Shown here piece after piece: positions 11,790-23,606 of a DNA stretch of 64,000 nucleotides; the first letter of the stretch is position 1, and each line of letters starts with the position of its first letter. The notes beneath the pieces are model-generated. The model saw only the letters and a program-made list of their open reading frames with translations, was not told where the DNA came from and searched no databases. Location: contig BTPP01000005.1 in assembly GCA_037102815.1 (NCBI GenBank), positions 2,976,001 to 3,040,000 of the forward strand. The letters are read 5' to 3'. The translations under genes were made by a program, and so were the position numbers. This DNA is from Neurospora intermedia (taxonomy: Eukaryota > Ascomycota > Sordariomycetes > Sordariales > Sordariaceae).

Positions 11790-12050
11790 TTCGTTCGTAT
11801 ATTCTATAATTATAATTAAAATCCTAATCGCGATTTTAATTATAGTATCGTTCCCGGCTTCGGTTTTATATTAAGGTTTCTTCGCATGACTTATTGCGGT
11901 CGCGGCTACGCTTACAATTTCGATTTTATTTATAGGTTCGATTATAGTTTTGATTATAATTATAATTACAATCCTAGTTTCGGTCGCAGTTACGAGTCTA
12001 ATTTCGGTTACAGTTACGGGAGCCGAAATTTAATTAATTATTAAAGTTTC
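11790..12050 (-). repeat. Arg/Asp dipeptide-coding repeat
   Basis: Imperfect 6-bp periodicity of the form (a/t)c(g/t)(a/g)tt(a/t). On the minus strand it reads as alternating Arg/Asn/Cys residues, best explained as a former (Arg-Asp)n tract with RIP changes. It lies between the gag-like region and the protease. Confidence 0.55.
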
Positions 12051-12099
12051 TTCGATTAGGGTTAGAGTTAGACTGCTATTTAACTATAGCTATAAATAT

Positions 12100-14400
12100 T
12101 ATTCGGGAGGTCGCGATTAATTATATATAATTAGTTAAGGATTTTCCTTCTATAAGTACCTTTAAATATTAATTTATTCGGAAGTCTATATTTAACTAGA
12201 TTTATATTATAACCCCGTACTAATTAGTATTATGTTTAGTTAGGGTGCCTATAGCTTTAGTATAGTATATTTGCCCTTAAATATAGTAAGTAAGTGTACT
12301 ATAATTATTATTAATATTGCAAAAGTAAAATCGGCCTCTCGTAAACCTTGCGGTAGCCGTAGCTAAATTTAGTAAAAAGTATAAAATTAAACGATCTAAT
12401 AATTTGTATATACCCTTTCTTTTCTAATCGAATTTAGTATTACTATTTACTTCTATAGTCTGTTAAATACGAACTATTTTTACTAAGTAAATATAAAATA
12501 GACGTGTAAATTGCTTATTTATCTTAGTAGTAGGGTACTCTTGCTTCATATTGGTAATAAACGATAGAACTTACTTTCGGAAGGCGTATATATTAATATA
12601 TATAGTATATTTACTATTATTAACAACTCTTTTGTCTTTAGGGTTATATCCGTTAGGGTCGAAGCTTCCGATATCTTTATATTTAACTTTTTTAAAGTTT
12701 TCGTTATTATTATTATACTTAAATCCGTAACATCGTCCGCCGCCGAGGTCCGGTAGACCGCCTCCCCCTCTAAATAAATTAGGTAGACTGCCTCTGCTTA
12801 AATATAGGTTAGGTAATCTACGATTAATTAGGGTATAAGGTGAATAGCCGTTATTGCTACCTCCGCCGCCGCTTCTACTACTATACGGGGAGTCTAGTAA
12901 ATTCGGCGGTTCTCCTCTATCTTTATTAGAGTAAAGTAGACTATTATTACTATAAATAGTTTTAACGTCGTTTAATATTTATTCGGGCGGAATATCGTCT
13001 AAAATAATAATAGGCTTAATTAGGGAACCGGTAGATAGAACTACGCTAGGTCCTCGAAATTGGTAGGATATTTAAACCTTTATTAGGGGTGGCGCCGATA
13101 CTCCTCTAAGGTTAGATTATTTTATTAGGGGTAGATTCGTTATTTAAGGAGGGGTAGATTAAATACGAATTATATTAATAATTGCACGTAGGTTTGGTAG
13201 TATAGTCATTATTTTAAGTTTAATAATTTCGTTAATATTAAGGCCGGCTTTAGTAAACGAAGCGTACTTTCGGAAGGGATTAGTTGGTAATAAAGTTTTA
13301 TAGTGAGCTTCATTAGGTATATTTTCTATTGAGTTTAAAATATTTGTAATTTTCCTTTAGTATTTATTGTATCTTTAGAGATAGTTTTAATTAACTAATT
13401 ATATATCGTAGTTTCGAAGTGAATACCGAAAATATTATTTACTTTATAGGTAATTATTCGGGCTAATAATAGTTTGGTTAGGGTAGAAGGACTTTACTCC
13501 TTCTCTAGCTATATTCGGATAGGGTTGGGAAGGGTATACAGATTATTAGATAGTCCCTTTGGTACTTCCTTTCGAATTTCTTTTATTATTTCTATACGGA
13601 CGCTATTAATTTGTTTAATAATATCCTCTATAATAATTTTAACCGTTCCCTTCTATTAATTTGCTAGTTTTTTAATAGTATTATTCAATATTACTTCGAA
13701 ATGCTTCTTCTAAATATCGGCCTACTTATTTAGTACCGTTTGAAAATCGCTATAAATTTTACAATACTATATATTATTTATTATTTTATTTTCTTTATCT
13801 AATTAGTCAATCGTTTCCTTAATGTTTTGTGACTATTTGATTAGTATATCGCCGATTTTGAATACTTACTCCGCGAATAGGTTTTTAATTCTTTTACAAT
13901 CCTTATCCAAGGACTTTTGAATACTAATAAATTGTAGGTTAATCTAGTCAAATAGAGTATCGATTTATTTATCGAGTTTAGTATTAAGGTATTTAATCGA
14001 TTCTTTATTATTGCTAAACTTAGCCGGTCTCGTAGGAAAAGGCTTATTTAGATCGCTACGGGGTAGATTTATAATTCTAAATTCATACTTTAACTTTGGT
14101 TATAGTGCGAAACTTTAGTCTTTCGATACTTTATAGCGAAGATAATTTATAAAGGGGTATTAAAGTTTATAATAAGGATCCGCGACGGAAGGAGTGTAAA
14201 TATTTATTAATAGTAGTTTACTGCGGGGTTTAGTAACGGTTATAACATAAAATTCGTCCGGCTTATAATAGGGCTAATAAAGGTTAGCCTCGCTTTCAAT
14301 ATATTCAATATTGGCCTCTATACTACAAATATACTTATTTTGGATATCCGACGTATTTGCTAAATTATTGTAGTTATAGAGTTACTAAGGGTTTAGGGGG
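12100..14400 (-). pseudogene. Gypsy-2 gag-like remnant
   Basis: Stop-riddled minus-strand sequence occupying the gag position 5' of the Arg/Asp repeat and protease. I cannot point to a diagnostic motif; assignment rests on order alone. Confidence 0.4.
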
Positions 14401-14602
14401 CTAGATCCGACTTCGGAGGTAGGGAGGATATTTCGAGAGCCTAGCTTCGGGTCAGTCGGATTTAATGAATGAGCCGGGCATTTTGGCTAAAGTATATTGA
14501 ATAAGTACGAATTCGGGTATAATTTTACAACGACGATAATTAGTATTAAAAGTAAAGAAAGTATATAATTAGGAATTAGATAGGATAGATGGATATTATT
14601 GC

Positions 14603-14875
14603 GTACCTAAATTCGGTAGTAGGGGAAACTTTTAATATTTAGGTCTTACGATACTAGGATCTAGGTAGTAATATATAATTATTTAAGTTCGCTGTATAGG
14701 GTGAAGGAATATAATTAATTTCGCGATTACCCAAATTCGTTATATTATTAGAGTAATTCTTTATAGGTACCTAAATTCGCTAGAGAACGGGGAAGATCGC
14801 GTTTACTAAATAAATAGGACGCTTTCTTTTTAAATTAGAAAGGTAATTATACGGTTGTAAGAGTACTTAAATTCG
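14603..14875 (-). repeat. Dispersed 13-bp motif in the Gypsy-2 leader
   Basis: The motif gtacctaaattcg recurs at 14603 and 14766, with one-base variants near 14737 (acccaaattcg) and 14863 (gtacttaaattcg) and a weaker one near 14690. Regular recurrence upstream of gag suggests a leader element or a decayed minisatellite. Confidence 0.5.
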
Positions 14876-14986
14876 TCTTACGTACCTCTAGATATTTCCT
14901 ATTTTCGTTAGAAGAGGACACGATTTTCCATTACCTAATACAATATCGCCTAGTACCTTCTTAAATAAAGCCGGTCGGCGATGATA

Positions 14987-15103
14987 ACCGTGGGTGTGTG
15001 GTTGGGGATATCTGTAGAAGCACGCAACACCCACTCTCTTGCAGAGAGTAGGTGAAAAAATCGAGGGACAGCCAGAAATCGAGGGTCAGTCAGGTCCGTA
15101 CAT
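14987..15103 (+). repeat. Left TIR of the Fot-type element
   Basis: 117 bp, reverse complement of 17917-18031 apart from scattered transitions and a small indel. Contains atcgaggg twice. Confidence 0.85.
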
Positions 15104-15639
15104 CAAATATAGCCCTATTTCGTTTTATTAGCGAATCGCACCAAAAATAGAACCAGACTACCTCGATTAACATCGTCTTATCGGTCTTACCACATCGTAA
15201 CGGCCACCCCTATCCCTATTAGACAATATATATTTATATTATAACGTTCCCTCTAGTATTCTCTTTCTTGATTTAATTAATATCACAAACGCCCGGGCTC
15301 CCCATACCTTTAAGCGGGGACAACGTAAATCCGCTCCTATACATACCGCCCGATGGCTTCTAATTACCTAGGGATAATAGTATATATAGCGTATTATAAA
15401 AATTACTAAATTAGTACTAGAACCTAATATACGAAATACTGTTCGTATATTTACCTGCGCTAGAAGCGTAGTCTAGCGGTACTACAAGGCTCTAAAGGAT
15501 ATTAGTTACCCTAATTTGAAGGGTCACAGTACTGGGCGGCCGACGAGCCTTAATATAATAGAAGATCTTGCGGTTGAAATATATACCTACTAACTAATCG
15601 ACGTAGGGGGTATACCCGGTAGAAATCTTATAGAGGATC

Positions 15640-17150
15640 TTGTAAATAAGATCCGTACTAAACGTATACTTCTATTACTAACTATATTAAAATATTAGTA
15701 TAAGAAGTAGAAGGAGAACTACCCTTAATACTCTAATATTAAAGTAAAGCCTATTAAGGCTAAATATATATCGGCTTAATAATATATTAATAATATCGCT
15801 AAGTTCTTTAATATTCTCGAAGCCGCAATAACCGACTATACTATACCAGGATTTAGAATCTAGAATATTGACGAGACCGGTTATTGTATAGCTATATTCG
15901 GTAATAATGTCGAAATTTTAATAGTAATTAAAATAAAGAAGTAGTGGGTTAATTAATACTCCAATAGATATAGGATAATTAAAATACTAACCCTAATAAA
16001 TATAGTAAGAAATCGTCGATTTGGCCAACCGTAAATCGGTTACTCTAATTAGTAGAGGTAATAGCATTAGTAACTATTTACCCCTCTTCGCTATATTTGA
16101 AAAATAGCTGATAGAGGATATAATAAATAATAGTTTTAATAGCGATGCCCGCTTTATTCAGTTAGAGACCGCTTTTAATAATAGTAATATTATAATAAAT
16201 TAGATCTACAATTTCAACCTTCACTCGTAGAAGTATTATAGCCTAGTCTAACGAAACGGTCTTTATTTAATAGAAGGAGAAACTAGCGGTTTTATAAAGT
16301 AGTTTAGTTATAACGAGGACCAATTTAATACCGATTTAAATATTTATATATACAATTCCGACGATATGAATAAAAAATTTAGTATAAGAGCCGTAACCCC
16401 GCTAAATAACCGCTTTTATCGATTATTAATATTAAATTCTTTTTCCAATTATTAAAATTTAGATCTTTATAAATATTATTTACGGTTTAATATCTATATC
16501 CTCTTCTTACCTCCTCACAACTCCTACTTTCTACAACTTATAAATATAGGCGTCTTTCAACCGCTAAAAGCAGCCTACTAAAAAAGACTTGAAGAACACC
16601 TCCGGTATAGGGAAGTAAGTCTAAATCGCGCCTAATATATTACTAATTCGCAAAGTACTTAAAATTACTCGTTCAAACATACAAATATTATCTTTAGCTT
16701 TGAAAAGAGTAGTATTTACCCGCTAAATTGTATATATATTTTATTAGTTTTATATAAAAAAACGACGTTTGAAACTACAATTAAATTCCTAGAGATGCTA
16801 CTAAAGGAGGACCGTTGGAAGGTTAGCGTTAAATCCCTTACCCTATTAGTAAAGAAGTTGGGAGTCGATATAGTATATTGCAATAAGGAGGTCGAGTACG
16901 CTTTTAAATTGGTCGAATTGAGGTTTCATAAGGGGATGTTTGCTTATAGTTATTTAGAGAAGTATTGGTTAGAACGGTCTTAACGGTTAGAAATACTAAA
17001 TTCTAAGAAGTTTAAGAAGCGTACAGTTAAATTAGAGGGATAGTTTATAAATAGTATCGCTATTAAGCGCGTACGTTATAAAGTCGAGAAACGTAATACG
17101 GTAGAAGTAGTAATTAAAAGGAAGAAGTAAATAAAGCTCGTCCAATAAAA
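15640..17150 (+). pseudogene. Fot1/pogo (DDE_1) transposase remnant
   Basis: DDE_1 enzymes cut and rejoin transposon ends. The first-Asp box reads Asn-Ile-Asp-Glu-Thr-Gly-Tyr (Asp codon 15870). The second-Asp region reads Arg-Leu-Leu-Ile-Leu-Asn, with Asp changed to Asn at 16435. Downstream Leu-Pro-Pro-His-Asn-Ser-Tyr-Phe-Leu-Gln (about 16505) then Gly-Val-Phe-Gln-Pro-Leu-Lys matches the family's PPHSSHxLQPLDVGxFxPLK block. A 62-codon open piece at 16795-16983 is its C-terminal part. The first-to-second Asp distance is about 188 codons and not a multiple of three, so there is a frameshift. The N-terminal DNA-binding part is unreadable. Confidence 0.75.
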
Positions 17151-17916
17151 ATCGCTAGTACCAATCGACTTTCGAAGAGTAATTAATTAAGACCAGTAAT
17201 AATAATAACTATTGCAACCTCAATAATCCTCGTCATCCTCTCTAAATATATAATAGTAGACGAAAGCCAACTTTTATAATCGATATAGGAAAAACGCCCT
17301 TCGTACCTAACTCGATACTACGACCGCTTTATAATATAATCGTTATAAATAAAGGCGCAACGTTACTATCGATAATAGTTAGTAATATTTTAGGCGAATC
17401 CGATAGCAATTCTAATAGTAATATGGAGGAGGGCGCTAGCTAGAAGACTGTAATTAATACTAATAGTAATAATAACGAGGGGGGGAGGAGTAGGCAAATA
17501 AAAAAGAGGAGGGCAATAAAGATAGGCAAAAAAATGAGGATAAATTCGTCTTTGACTGAGAATTATACTAGCTAATATAAATTCAACCGCGCCCTTTAAA
17601 TAAGGTCCTCATTACGTTAAGGAAAATTTGCCTCCCAATAATTAATTCTAGTCGTAAACGCGGTAGTATAATAGAGAGTATATTTACTATAGAAGGCAAG
17701 CGCGCCGACGACCCTTTATTTAAACGACCGAATAAAGTAACGTCAATTATTAATAACGTACGCCGCTTCTATAAAATGAGGGAGACAGATTAAATAGCTA
17801 AATCCTAGTAATATAGAGCTATCGTTAGATTTTAGAAATATTTATGGCTTTATATTTATATTGTCAATTGAATCTATTGACTTTATAGTGTAAATGAGGG
17901 TATTTTGGTAGTAGGC

Positions 17917-18031
17917 GTACGGACTTGACTGACCCTCGATTTCTGGCTGTCCCTCGATTCTTTTACCCACTCTCTACAAGAGAGTGGGTGTTGCGTGCTT
18001 CTATAGATATCCCCAACCACACACCCACGGT
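17917..18031 (-). repeat. Right TIR of the Fot-type element
   Basis: 115 bp, reverse complement of the left TIR, ending acacccacggt immediately before the TA duplication. Confidence 0.85.
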
Positions 18032-18033
18032 TA

Positions 18034-18360
18034 GTATAACATAATTCAGGTCAAGCAATTAAAATTGTAATTACCATTTAATACCATTGAGAGGGTATTT
18101 GAACGTTGTAATAATAATATATATCTTAATTGAATATATGTAAAGTAATGCTTTAGAAAGAATCTAGAGCAGGAAGCTTGCGTGCGGTCGATTGACCTTA
18201 AGGCACGCCAGCCTTATTTAATCTACAGACCTACTGCCGTGGGCGGGCCCCCGTGGGAGCGGTTCATTTAATTGAACCCGACCGACTGGGACATCCAGTT
18301 AGGTGATCTGACATGTGATGATACTAGTGATACTATTCCGGTATCACGAAGGTAATAATA
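18034..18360 (-). other. Low-RIP segment, candidate 5' LTR of Gypsy-2
   Basis: Lies directly beyond the Fot-type insertion, where the Gypsy-2 LTR is expected. On the minus strand it has a GC-rich part, then attaaataagg (TATA-like), then an AT-rich end. No second copy exists in the window to prove LTR status and the ends cannot be fixed. No open frame. Confidence 0.35.
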
Positions 18361-18591
18361 ATGAAAATTACCCCCCATACTATTTTAGGCTCTTTATATG
18401 TACCCCTACGTATTTGAAGCTAATAAGTTCGCGTATAAGTAATAGTTCTTCAAATTTCGGTTCGCTATAATTAAATTCCTTTTAAATTATCTCCCTTTAT
18501 ATATATTTTAATAGGAGTAATTCGCCTTTATTAGCCGTACTAAATAGGATTCGGTAGGAAATTACGCTCCTATTTCTGCTAGGTTCTATTA
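18361..18591. other. RIP-degraded sequence, nothing recognised
   Basis: TA-rich, no open frame or repeat match that I can see elsewhere in the window. Confidence 0.4.
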
Positions 18592-18720
18592 TTGTTATTA
18601 TTAGTCTTATACACGCTAACTATATACATAGTCCGCCTAGTGGGTATACGGTACTGCTTCGTTCGTAGTTGGTAGGAAAAACCGTACTATAATAGCCGGA
18701 TGAAAACCCTCCGCTTCGCT
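18592..18720 (-). repeat. LINE/SINE 3'-tail remnant
   Basis: The reverse complement matches the 3' end of the SINE (35625-35757) through gagggttttcatccgg, tacggtttttcc, ctacgaacgaagcagtacc and gtataagactaataata, ending in the same short A/T tail. It also shares the outer blocks with the 3' end of the full-length LINE (39191-39330). It is therefore the end of a LINE or SINE copy whose 5' part is not recognisable. Confidence 0.7.
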
Positions 18721-19124
18721 ATTGCAATAGGGCTATATCGGCTCCGTACCTTCCTATTTTCCTTCTTCTCGGTATAACCTTACTATTATAATTAAGGTTA
18801 TAAAATTGTATTATATATATAGCCGTCCCAGCTCTAGCCCGTCGCCGCCCTACCTCTATCTTTTTCATTATAATTTCCCTATAATCGGTAGCCTTTCCTC
18901 ATATTTTTCTTCAATTATATCATCCCGGGTCGCTTAAATTTTCTATAAAAGAAACTTTAACCCGCCTTCCTCCTTCCTTCCCTTCTTTCTTCTTTATATT
19001 CTACTATTATATTCGCCGTATTATATCCGCCTTACTACCGAATCCGCCGCTACTTTATACTTATTTTTAACCTAATTCAATATTATTACTATTATATTAT
19101 ACTTTATAAAAAACCTCCTAACGC
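18721..19124. other. RIP-degraded sequence left of MULE-1
   Basis: Pyrimidine-rich on the plus strand with many cttcc and ttatta runs. It may belong to the LINE copy whose tail is at 18592-18720, or to the degraded element that continues at 22334 and 38366. No motif decides this. Confidence 0.35.
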
Positions 19125-19132
19125 TATTATAA

Positions 19133-22100
19133 GGGAATCCCTCCCCGCACCCACCCCATTCCCTACAGGTACCCAGTCCCACCCAGAAAAGTGGAACTAC
19201 AGCTGGATGACACCTGACATTGAAAACTCCGTTTTTACCCGCTAAATTTCAACTTTCAAATGCACGCAACATCCCCTCTAACTTGTTCGTTTTTTTTACG
19301 CTTTTTCACACGGCTATTTACACCGCTTTTATACTACTCATTTACAGCCGTCTATACGTTATACACCAATACCCACGCTCATACCCACGCTTATAATACT
19401 CTAATGTATGTAATTGTACTCAAATTGATTGACTTTAATCGCTTTTAATTGCTAATAATTAATTTAGATATCTAGTAACGCCCATTTAACTACGCAACCG
19501 ATTACGTAATATTACTGTCGCGATTCAAATATTTTATTAATTACCTTCGTTAGCGAGGCCTCCTTTAACTATAATACCGAATAGGATATACCCACTAACG
19601 ACCCGATCTTCAACCTCCTTCTTCAACGTTCGTCGGATTATATTATTTTTAAAGTTATTAAAATGTATTATCGTTATTACTTTAGCGTTACAATCTAACG
19701 AAGTTATAAGTATAATAATTTAGGAGTTTCAAAGACTTATAGTAAGTAGTGGAAGATAATTATATAATATAACTACGCCGAGTATTAAGAGTACCCTAAC
19801 GATAATGCTTATAAGAAGCGATGGACTATATTACGAAAGATTGTATGCGGTTATCCCTTCCGGATAGTATAATTGAATTTAAAAGTTAAGAATTACAATT
19901 GGACCGTTAGAGCGATAGATTATATATATTATAGGCACCCCCCTTCTTAAGATTTCTCTATATATATAATATTTAGAAGCCGGAGTACTAATATTAATAC
20001 GTGGGAGGATATTATAAGTTTTTTTAACCAACGGGACTTACTAATATAGTCTATCTATACTACCGTTCGATAGCGTTATCCTAAATTTCATTTTATATAT
20101 AAAGATTTCGAAAATATACAATAAATATTACGGTCCAATAATAGAGATAGGTATATAGATACCTAAACCTTTATCAAGAAGTTTAATAACAATAAGTCTA
20201 TTAGGTTTAAGAGATTCGAGTTTAATAATTATAAAAACGAAGAGGAGGAGGAGGAGGGAACTATACTATATTACGCTCTCTAATTAACCTACGCCTGAAG
20301 GAGGATGTAAATGAGATACCCTTACACTCTATTACTTAATGCTATATATAAGACTAACCGTTACTATACTCCCTTAGTATAAGGGGTAATGTTTACCCCT
20401 AAAAAGACCTCTATACTAATTTTTTAAGCGGTAATTAATAATAAGAGGGAGGAGGGATTTATATAGCTAATAGAGAAGGTCGATAAGGTAATTAAAGAAT
20501 TGAGAATCCTACTACTACGGGTTATTATTATTGATGGCGACTCCTAATTAATTAGTACAATTAATTATATTTTCCTAAATGCCTAGCGGTAGTATTGTAT
20601 ATAGTATATTAAATATAATATTATTAATTATTTTAAAAAGGATTGGGTTCCTATAGCTACTAGCAATAGAAAGGGTATTACTATTAATAATAACGTTGCC
20701 AATAATAATGCTACTAATGACGGAGATGAGAGTAATAATAAAGGGTTAAATAGTAAGGAGTTTAGTAATAAGAATTCTAATTTATTATCGTTATAATCTT
20801 TTAAAAGTAAGGCGGTTATAGTTAATTAGGGAGATGTAAATAATTTTTAATAACTATACTAGTTATATTAGAAGGTTAGAATAGTAAAAAAAATGTAGTT
20901 CAATTTAGGACCGCTGCCTACTAAAGTCGCTAATACTAGATTAGCGCTCTTTTATTTATAGTAGTATATAATTTACACTGTTTCTATATTGGACTTTGAA
21001 ACTGCTTAGTCTCTATTCTATCGTTAATTCGAGGGGTCCTAGGAGGCTATTATTAAGTAGATTAGATTTAATTTTATACTTTATAAAATAGAGTAAGTAA
21101 ATTGCCATACGAAGAATTACTTTAATTATAGTTAGTATACTATACTACCAAACGAATCTAATAATAATTCGTTAAAATTATTTAACCTTTCGGCTCGTAG
21201 GCGCTTATTAAATTTTATAACGCTTAGAATATTTATATACTCAACCGTTATATATATTTTAAGGAGAAGATAAGTACTTCTTCCTTACGTACACGAATTA
21301 AATAGGTAGGTAATCAATACATAGGTACAACCCTATTAGAATTAATTATTTAGGGGTAAAATTTAATTAAATAGTAATATTACTAATAAAAAGCGAGCCT
21401 CCCTACCCCTGAATAGCTATTTAATATAAATTTAGGGGCTTACTTACACAATTTCCATACCTAATATAGTCTCCCTTATGTATACGAAATAAAGGTTATC
21501 CTTAACGAAGATAGGGAGGGTAGCGTTTTAATAAATAAGGATAATATCTATCTATTTTAATACTTTCGTTAACAATATATAAATACTAACCAATTCTATT
21601 TTATAATTGTATTTTATAACCGAAGATTCCCTGTACTAATCTATACTATAGGACGTAGTAGATAAATATCTACAACTTCGCCTAGCGGTTTAAAGAATCC
21701 CTAAAGGATGCCCCCCTAAGTAGGGTAGCCCGTTTAGTAACGAGGCTATTCTCCCTCCTGCTTAGAATAAGCGCAAGTAAGCTAGTGTTAGTAGAAAGTC
21801 TAAGAATACTATACCTATTCGAACTTTAGTACGGCGTAACTATTCCCAATATAAACTAGGACCTAGGATTAAAGAAATAGATATTAGTAACGCCCGTATT
21901 CGTAGTTAGAGCGAGGTACGTAGTTATATTGAAATTATAGTAGTAGATAATAATAAGGATAACGAACTAGGGAGATATTGGGAGGCGAGGGCGAGAGAGT
22001 AGGCAGTAAAAGAGGAGGCTATAAGAGAGGAGGTAGTAATCGAAATATCCTCAACCTCCTCCCTCTTTGAGACAGAGTCTATAGAGCTATTAGATGTCAG

Positions 22101-22325
22101 TATTTAGAATAGTCTATAATAATACACTCAATACTATAAAGAGCATTAATAGGTTACTATAATGACCGCTTCAAGAAGTTGGGTAGGGATGGCTATTTTG
22201 TACTATGTCTGGAGATATTAAAAAACTCGAAATTACCAGCAAAAACGGCCGGTATTATATGTCAGTTGTCATCTGGTGGGACTGGGTACCTGTAGGGAAT
22301 GGGGTGGGTGCGGGGAGGGATTCCC
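19133..22325 (+). mobile_element. MULE-1: Mutator-like DNA transposon, 3193 bp, 8-bp TSD
   Basis: TIRs begin gggaatccctccccgcaccc and extend about 90 bp at both ends. The identical 8-bp sequence tattataa flanks the element at 19125-19132 and 22326-22333. The interior encodes a FAR1-type/MULE transposase on the plus strand. Subterminal sequences (tgtcag...gtcatc, gcaaaaacgg-like) recur in MITE-A, -B and -C. Confidence 0.88.
19660..22110 (+). pseudogene. MULE-1 transposase remnant (FAR1-type Zn domain plus MULE domain)
   Basis: An N-terminal DNA-binding domain reads Cys-Gly-Tyr-Pro-Phe-Arg-Ile-Val (Cys codon 19846) and ends His-Pro-Pro-Ser, the FAR1/WRKY-like C..C..H..H pattern seen in many MULE transposases. 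In the same frame, 164 codons on, Asn-Ala-Ile-Tyr-Lys-Thr-Asn (20338) is the family's DATYKTN box with catalytic Asp changed to Asn. Sixty-five codons further is Ile-Asp-Gly-Asp-Ser (20533), the second Asp box, then Phe-Pro-Asn-Ala-like and Cys-Ile-Trp-His-Ile. An Asn/Ser-rich stretch lies at 20680-20790. Many TAA/TAG stops make it inactive. Confidence 0.85.
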
Positions 22326-22366
22326 TATTATAAAGACGCCTACTTCTAAAATAGCGAAGGTTATAG

Positions 22367-22554
22367 TGTGAGATCACCAACCAAATTAAGCGGTTGGATA
22401 CAATTGATTGAGTGCTATAGAGAAGAGAGGAAGAGGGAGACTAGCAGAGTCTGGAAGGCTAGATGTAGTACAGTCTAAGTAGGGTATAGAGTGGGGACTG
22501 GGCTATGCCCAGTGAATGCCGTTGTACCCAATAAATGCCAGGGACCCACCAACA
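22367..22554 (-). repeat. Copia-1 3' LTR
   Basis: 188 bp, starts tgtgagatcacc and ends cccaccaaca. Same length as the right LTR, with differences almost all transitions. Only mildly RIP-mutated. Confidence 0.9.
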
Positions 22555-22679
22555 TACCCCTATAGATTGGAAGATTTCCAAAGAGTATCTAAACCTCTGT
22601 ATACTATTTACATTGTAATATCTTTTATAGTATTAATCAAGCCTAAGGAACATTCTTTTGAACCATACCGATCAACTTA

Positions 22680-23047
22680 ACAAATCTTACATATTTATTT
22701 AGTTTTAACGGCTTTATTAGACTATTAACTAGTATTTGATTACCCGGCAAATGTTCGATTATAAATACCTTCCTATCTACCTCTTAAATTAACCATTTAT
22801 ACCGAATATTGATATATCGGTTTCTAACGGGTAGATTAGGGTTAAGAACCCGACCCTTAGCGTTATTACTATTTATATAGAATACTCTATTGACCTTATA
22901 GACTCCCAGATTTACATTTAAATCATCCAGCATACTACTAACCCAATCGAGAGCCTTAACTGTAGGCACCAGATTAGTAAACTCCGCTTCTATCGTACTA
23001 ATTGTAATAAAATCCTATCGTTTAAACTTCCAAAGGACGGAACTACA
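22680..23047 (-). pseudogene. Copia-1 RNase H remnant
   Basis: A 61-codon open frame at 22969-22784 plus its continuation reads like the copia C-terminus: an Ile-Glu-Ala-Glu-Phe box just upstream, Asn-Arg-Tyr-Ile-Asn-Ile-Arg-Tyr (family HxxIxxRYH), then Leu-Pro-Gly-Asn-Gln and a Leu-Ile-Lys-Pro-Leu end. MITE-D is inserted immediately upstream, and the reading resumes beyond it at 23607. Confidence 0.8.
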
Positions 23048-23055
23048 AATAAAAA

Positions 23056-23598
23056 GGCGTTTACTCCGGGGGCACCAGCCTTTGGCTCCGGGGGCCCCAA
23101 TTGATTATAGGAGCCCCAATCGGGTTAGGGTTTAACGTGTACGTTTTCATTTTAGATGTTTTAAGATAGCTAAAGGGGGTTTATTTAATAGTGTTTTACT
23201 ATAGGATACTACCTAATACAAGTATAAAGTAGATATCTCTCTTACTTACACCTAATACCCAAGGTTTCATATATAATTACGTATTTTTCAACCCCCCAAA
23301 ATCTTCTTCCTCCTTCTTTTCCCATAATTGGTTACATTTTATTATTTAGAAGACTTAAAATAAATTATACGTATATTTGAATTCGTAATACCAAGGTTCT
23401 CAATCTTAATCACTAATAGATTTTTCTATTATAGAAGAAGTTTATATATTAACGTAGTTGAAAGAATTGTAACCGTAAGGAACTTTCCTTGTAATTTATA
23501 TCTTATGTGTAAAATACCCGCCAAGAGTTGAAATATGGGGGCCCCTATAAGGTTTGGGGCCCCCGGAGCCAAAGGCTGGTGCCCCCGGAGTAAATGCC
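23056..23598. mobile_element. MITE-D: 543-bp non-autonomous MULE derived from MULE-2
   Basis: TIRs read ggcgtttactccgggggcac at the left and the reverse complement of ggcatttactccgggggcac at the right. The 8-bp duplication aataaaaa flanks it at 23048-23055 and 23599-23606. Its left end (ccccaatcgggttagggttt, then aacgtgtacgtttt) matches the inner right end of MULE-2, so it is an internally deleted relative. No transposase. Inserted in Copia-1 RNase H. Minus-strand open frame 23727-23545 crosses its edge by chance. Confidence 0.88.
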
Positions 23599-23606
23599 AA
23601 TAAAAA

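Larger units (their letters stand above)
11171..14984 (-). mobile_element. Gypsy-2: gag/protease remnant of a second Ty3/gypsy element
   Basis: Gypsy-1 sits inside this older element, cutting it within or just after the protease. Reading on the minus strand from right to left there is an untranslated leader with repeated cgaatttaggtac-like motifs, a gag-like region (about 14400-12100), an Arg/Asp-rich repeat (12050-11790) and a retropepsin-like domain (about 11500-11180). RT and integrase are not found; they would lie beyond the Gypsy-1 insertion and have been lost. The Fot-type element at 14987 is inserted at its 5' side. Confidence 0.65.
14987..18031 (+). mobile_element. Fot1/pogo-type DNA transposon, 3045 bp, TA TSD
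   Basis: Long TIRs (14987-15103 and 17917-18031) begin accgtgggtgtgtgg and are near-perfect reverse complements. TA occurs immediately outside both ends (14985-14986 and 18032-18033), as in Tc1/mariner/pogo insertions. The interior encodes a DDE_1-family transposase on the plus strand. The element sits between the Gypsy-2 leader and the LTR-like segment at 18034-18360. Coding sequence is RIP-mutated while the TIRs are nearly clean. Confidence 0.85.

Noticed and set aside
22555-22680. Solo LTR interpretation of 22367-22554
   Set aside because: Copia coding follows immediately and a matching LTR with the same TATAG duplication exists at 38173-38360, so it is one element.
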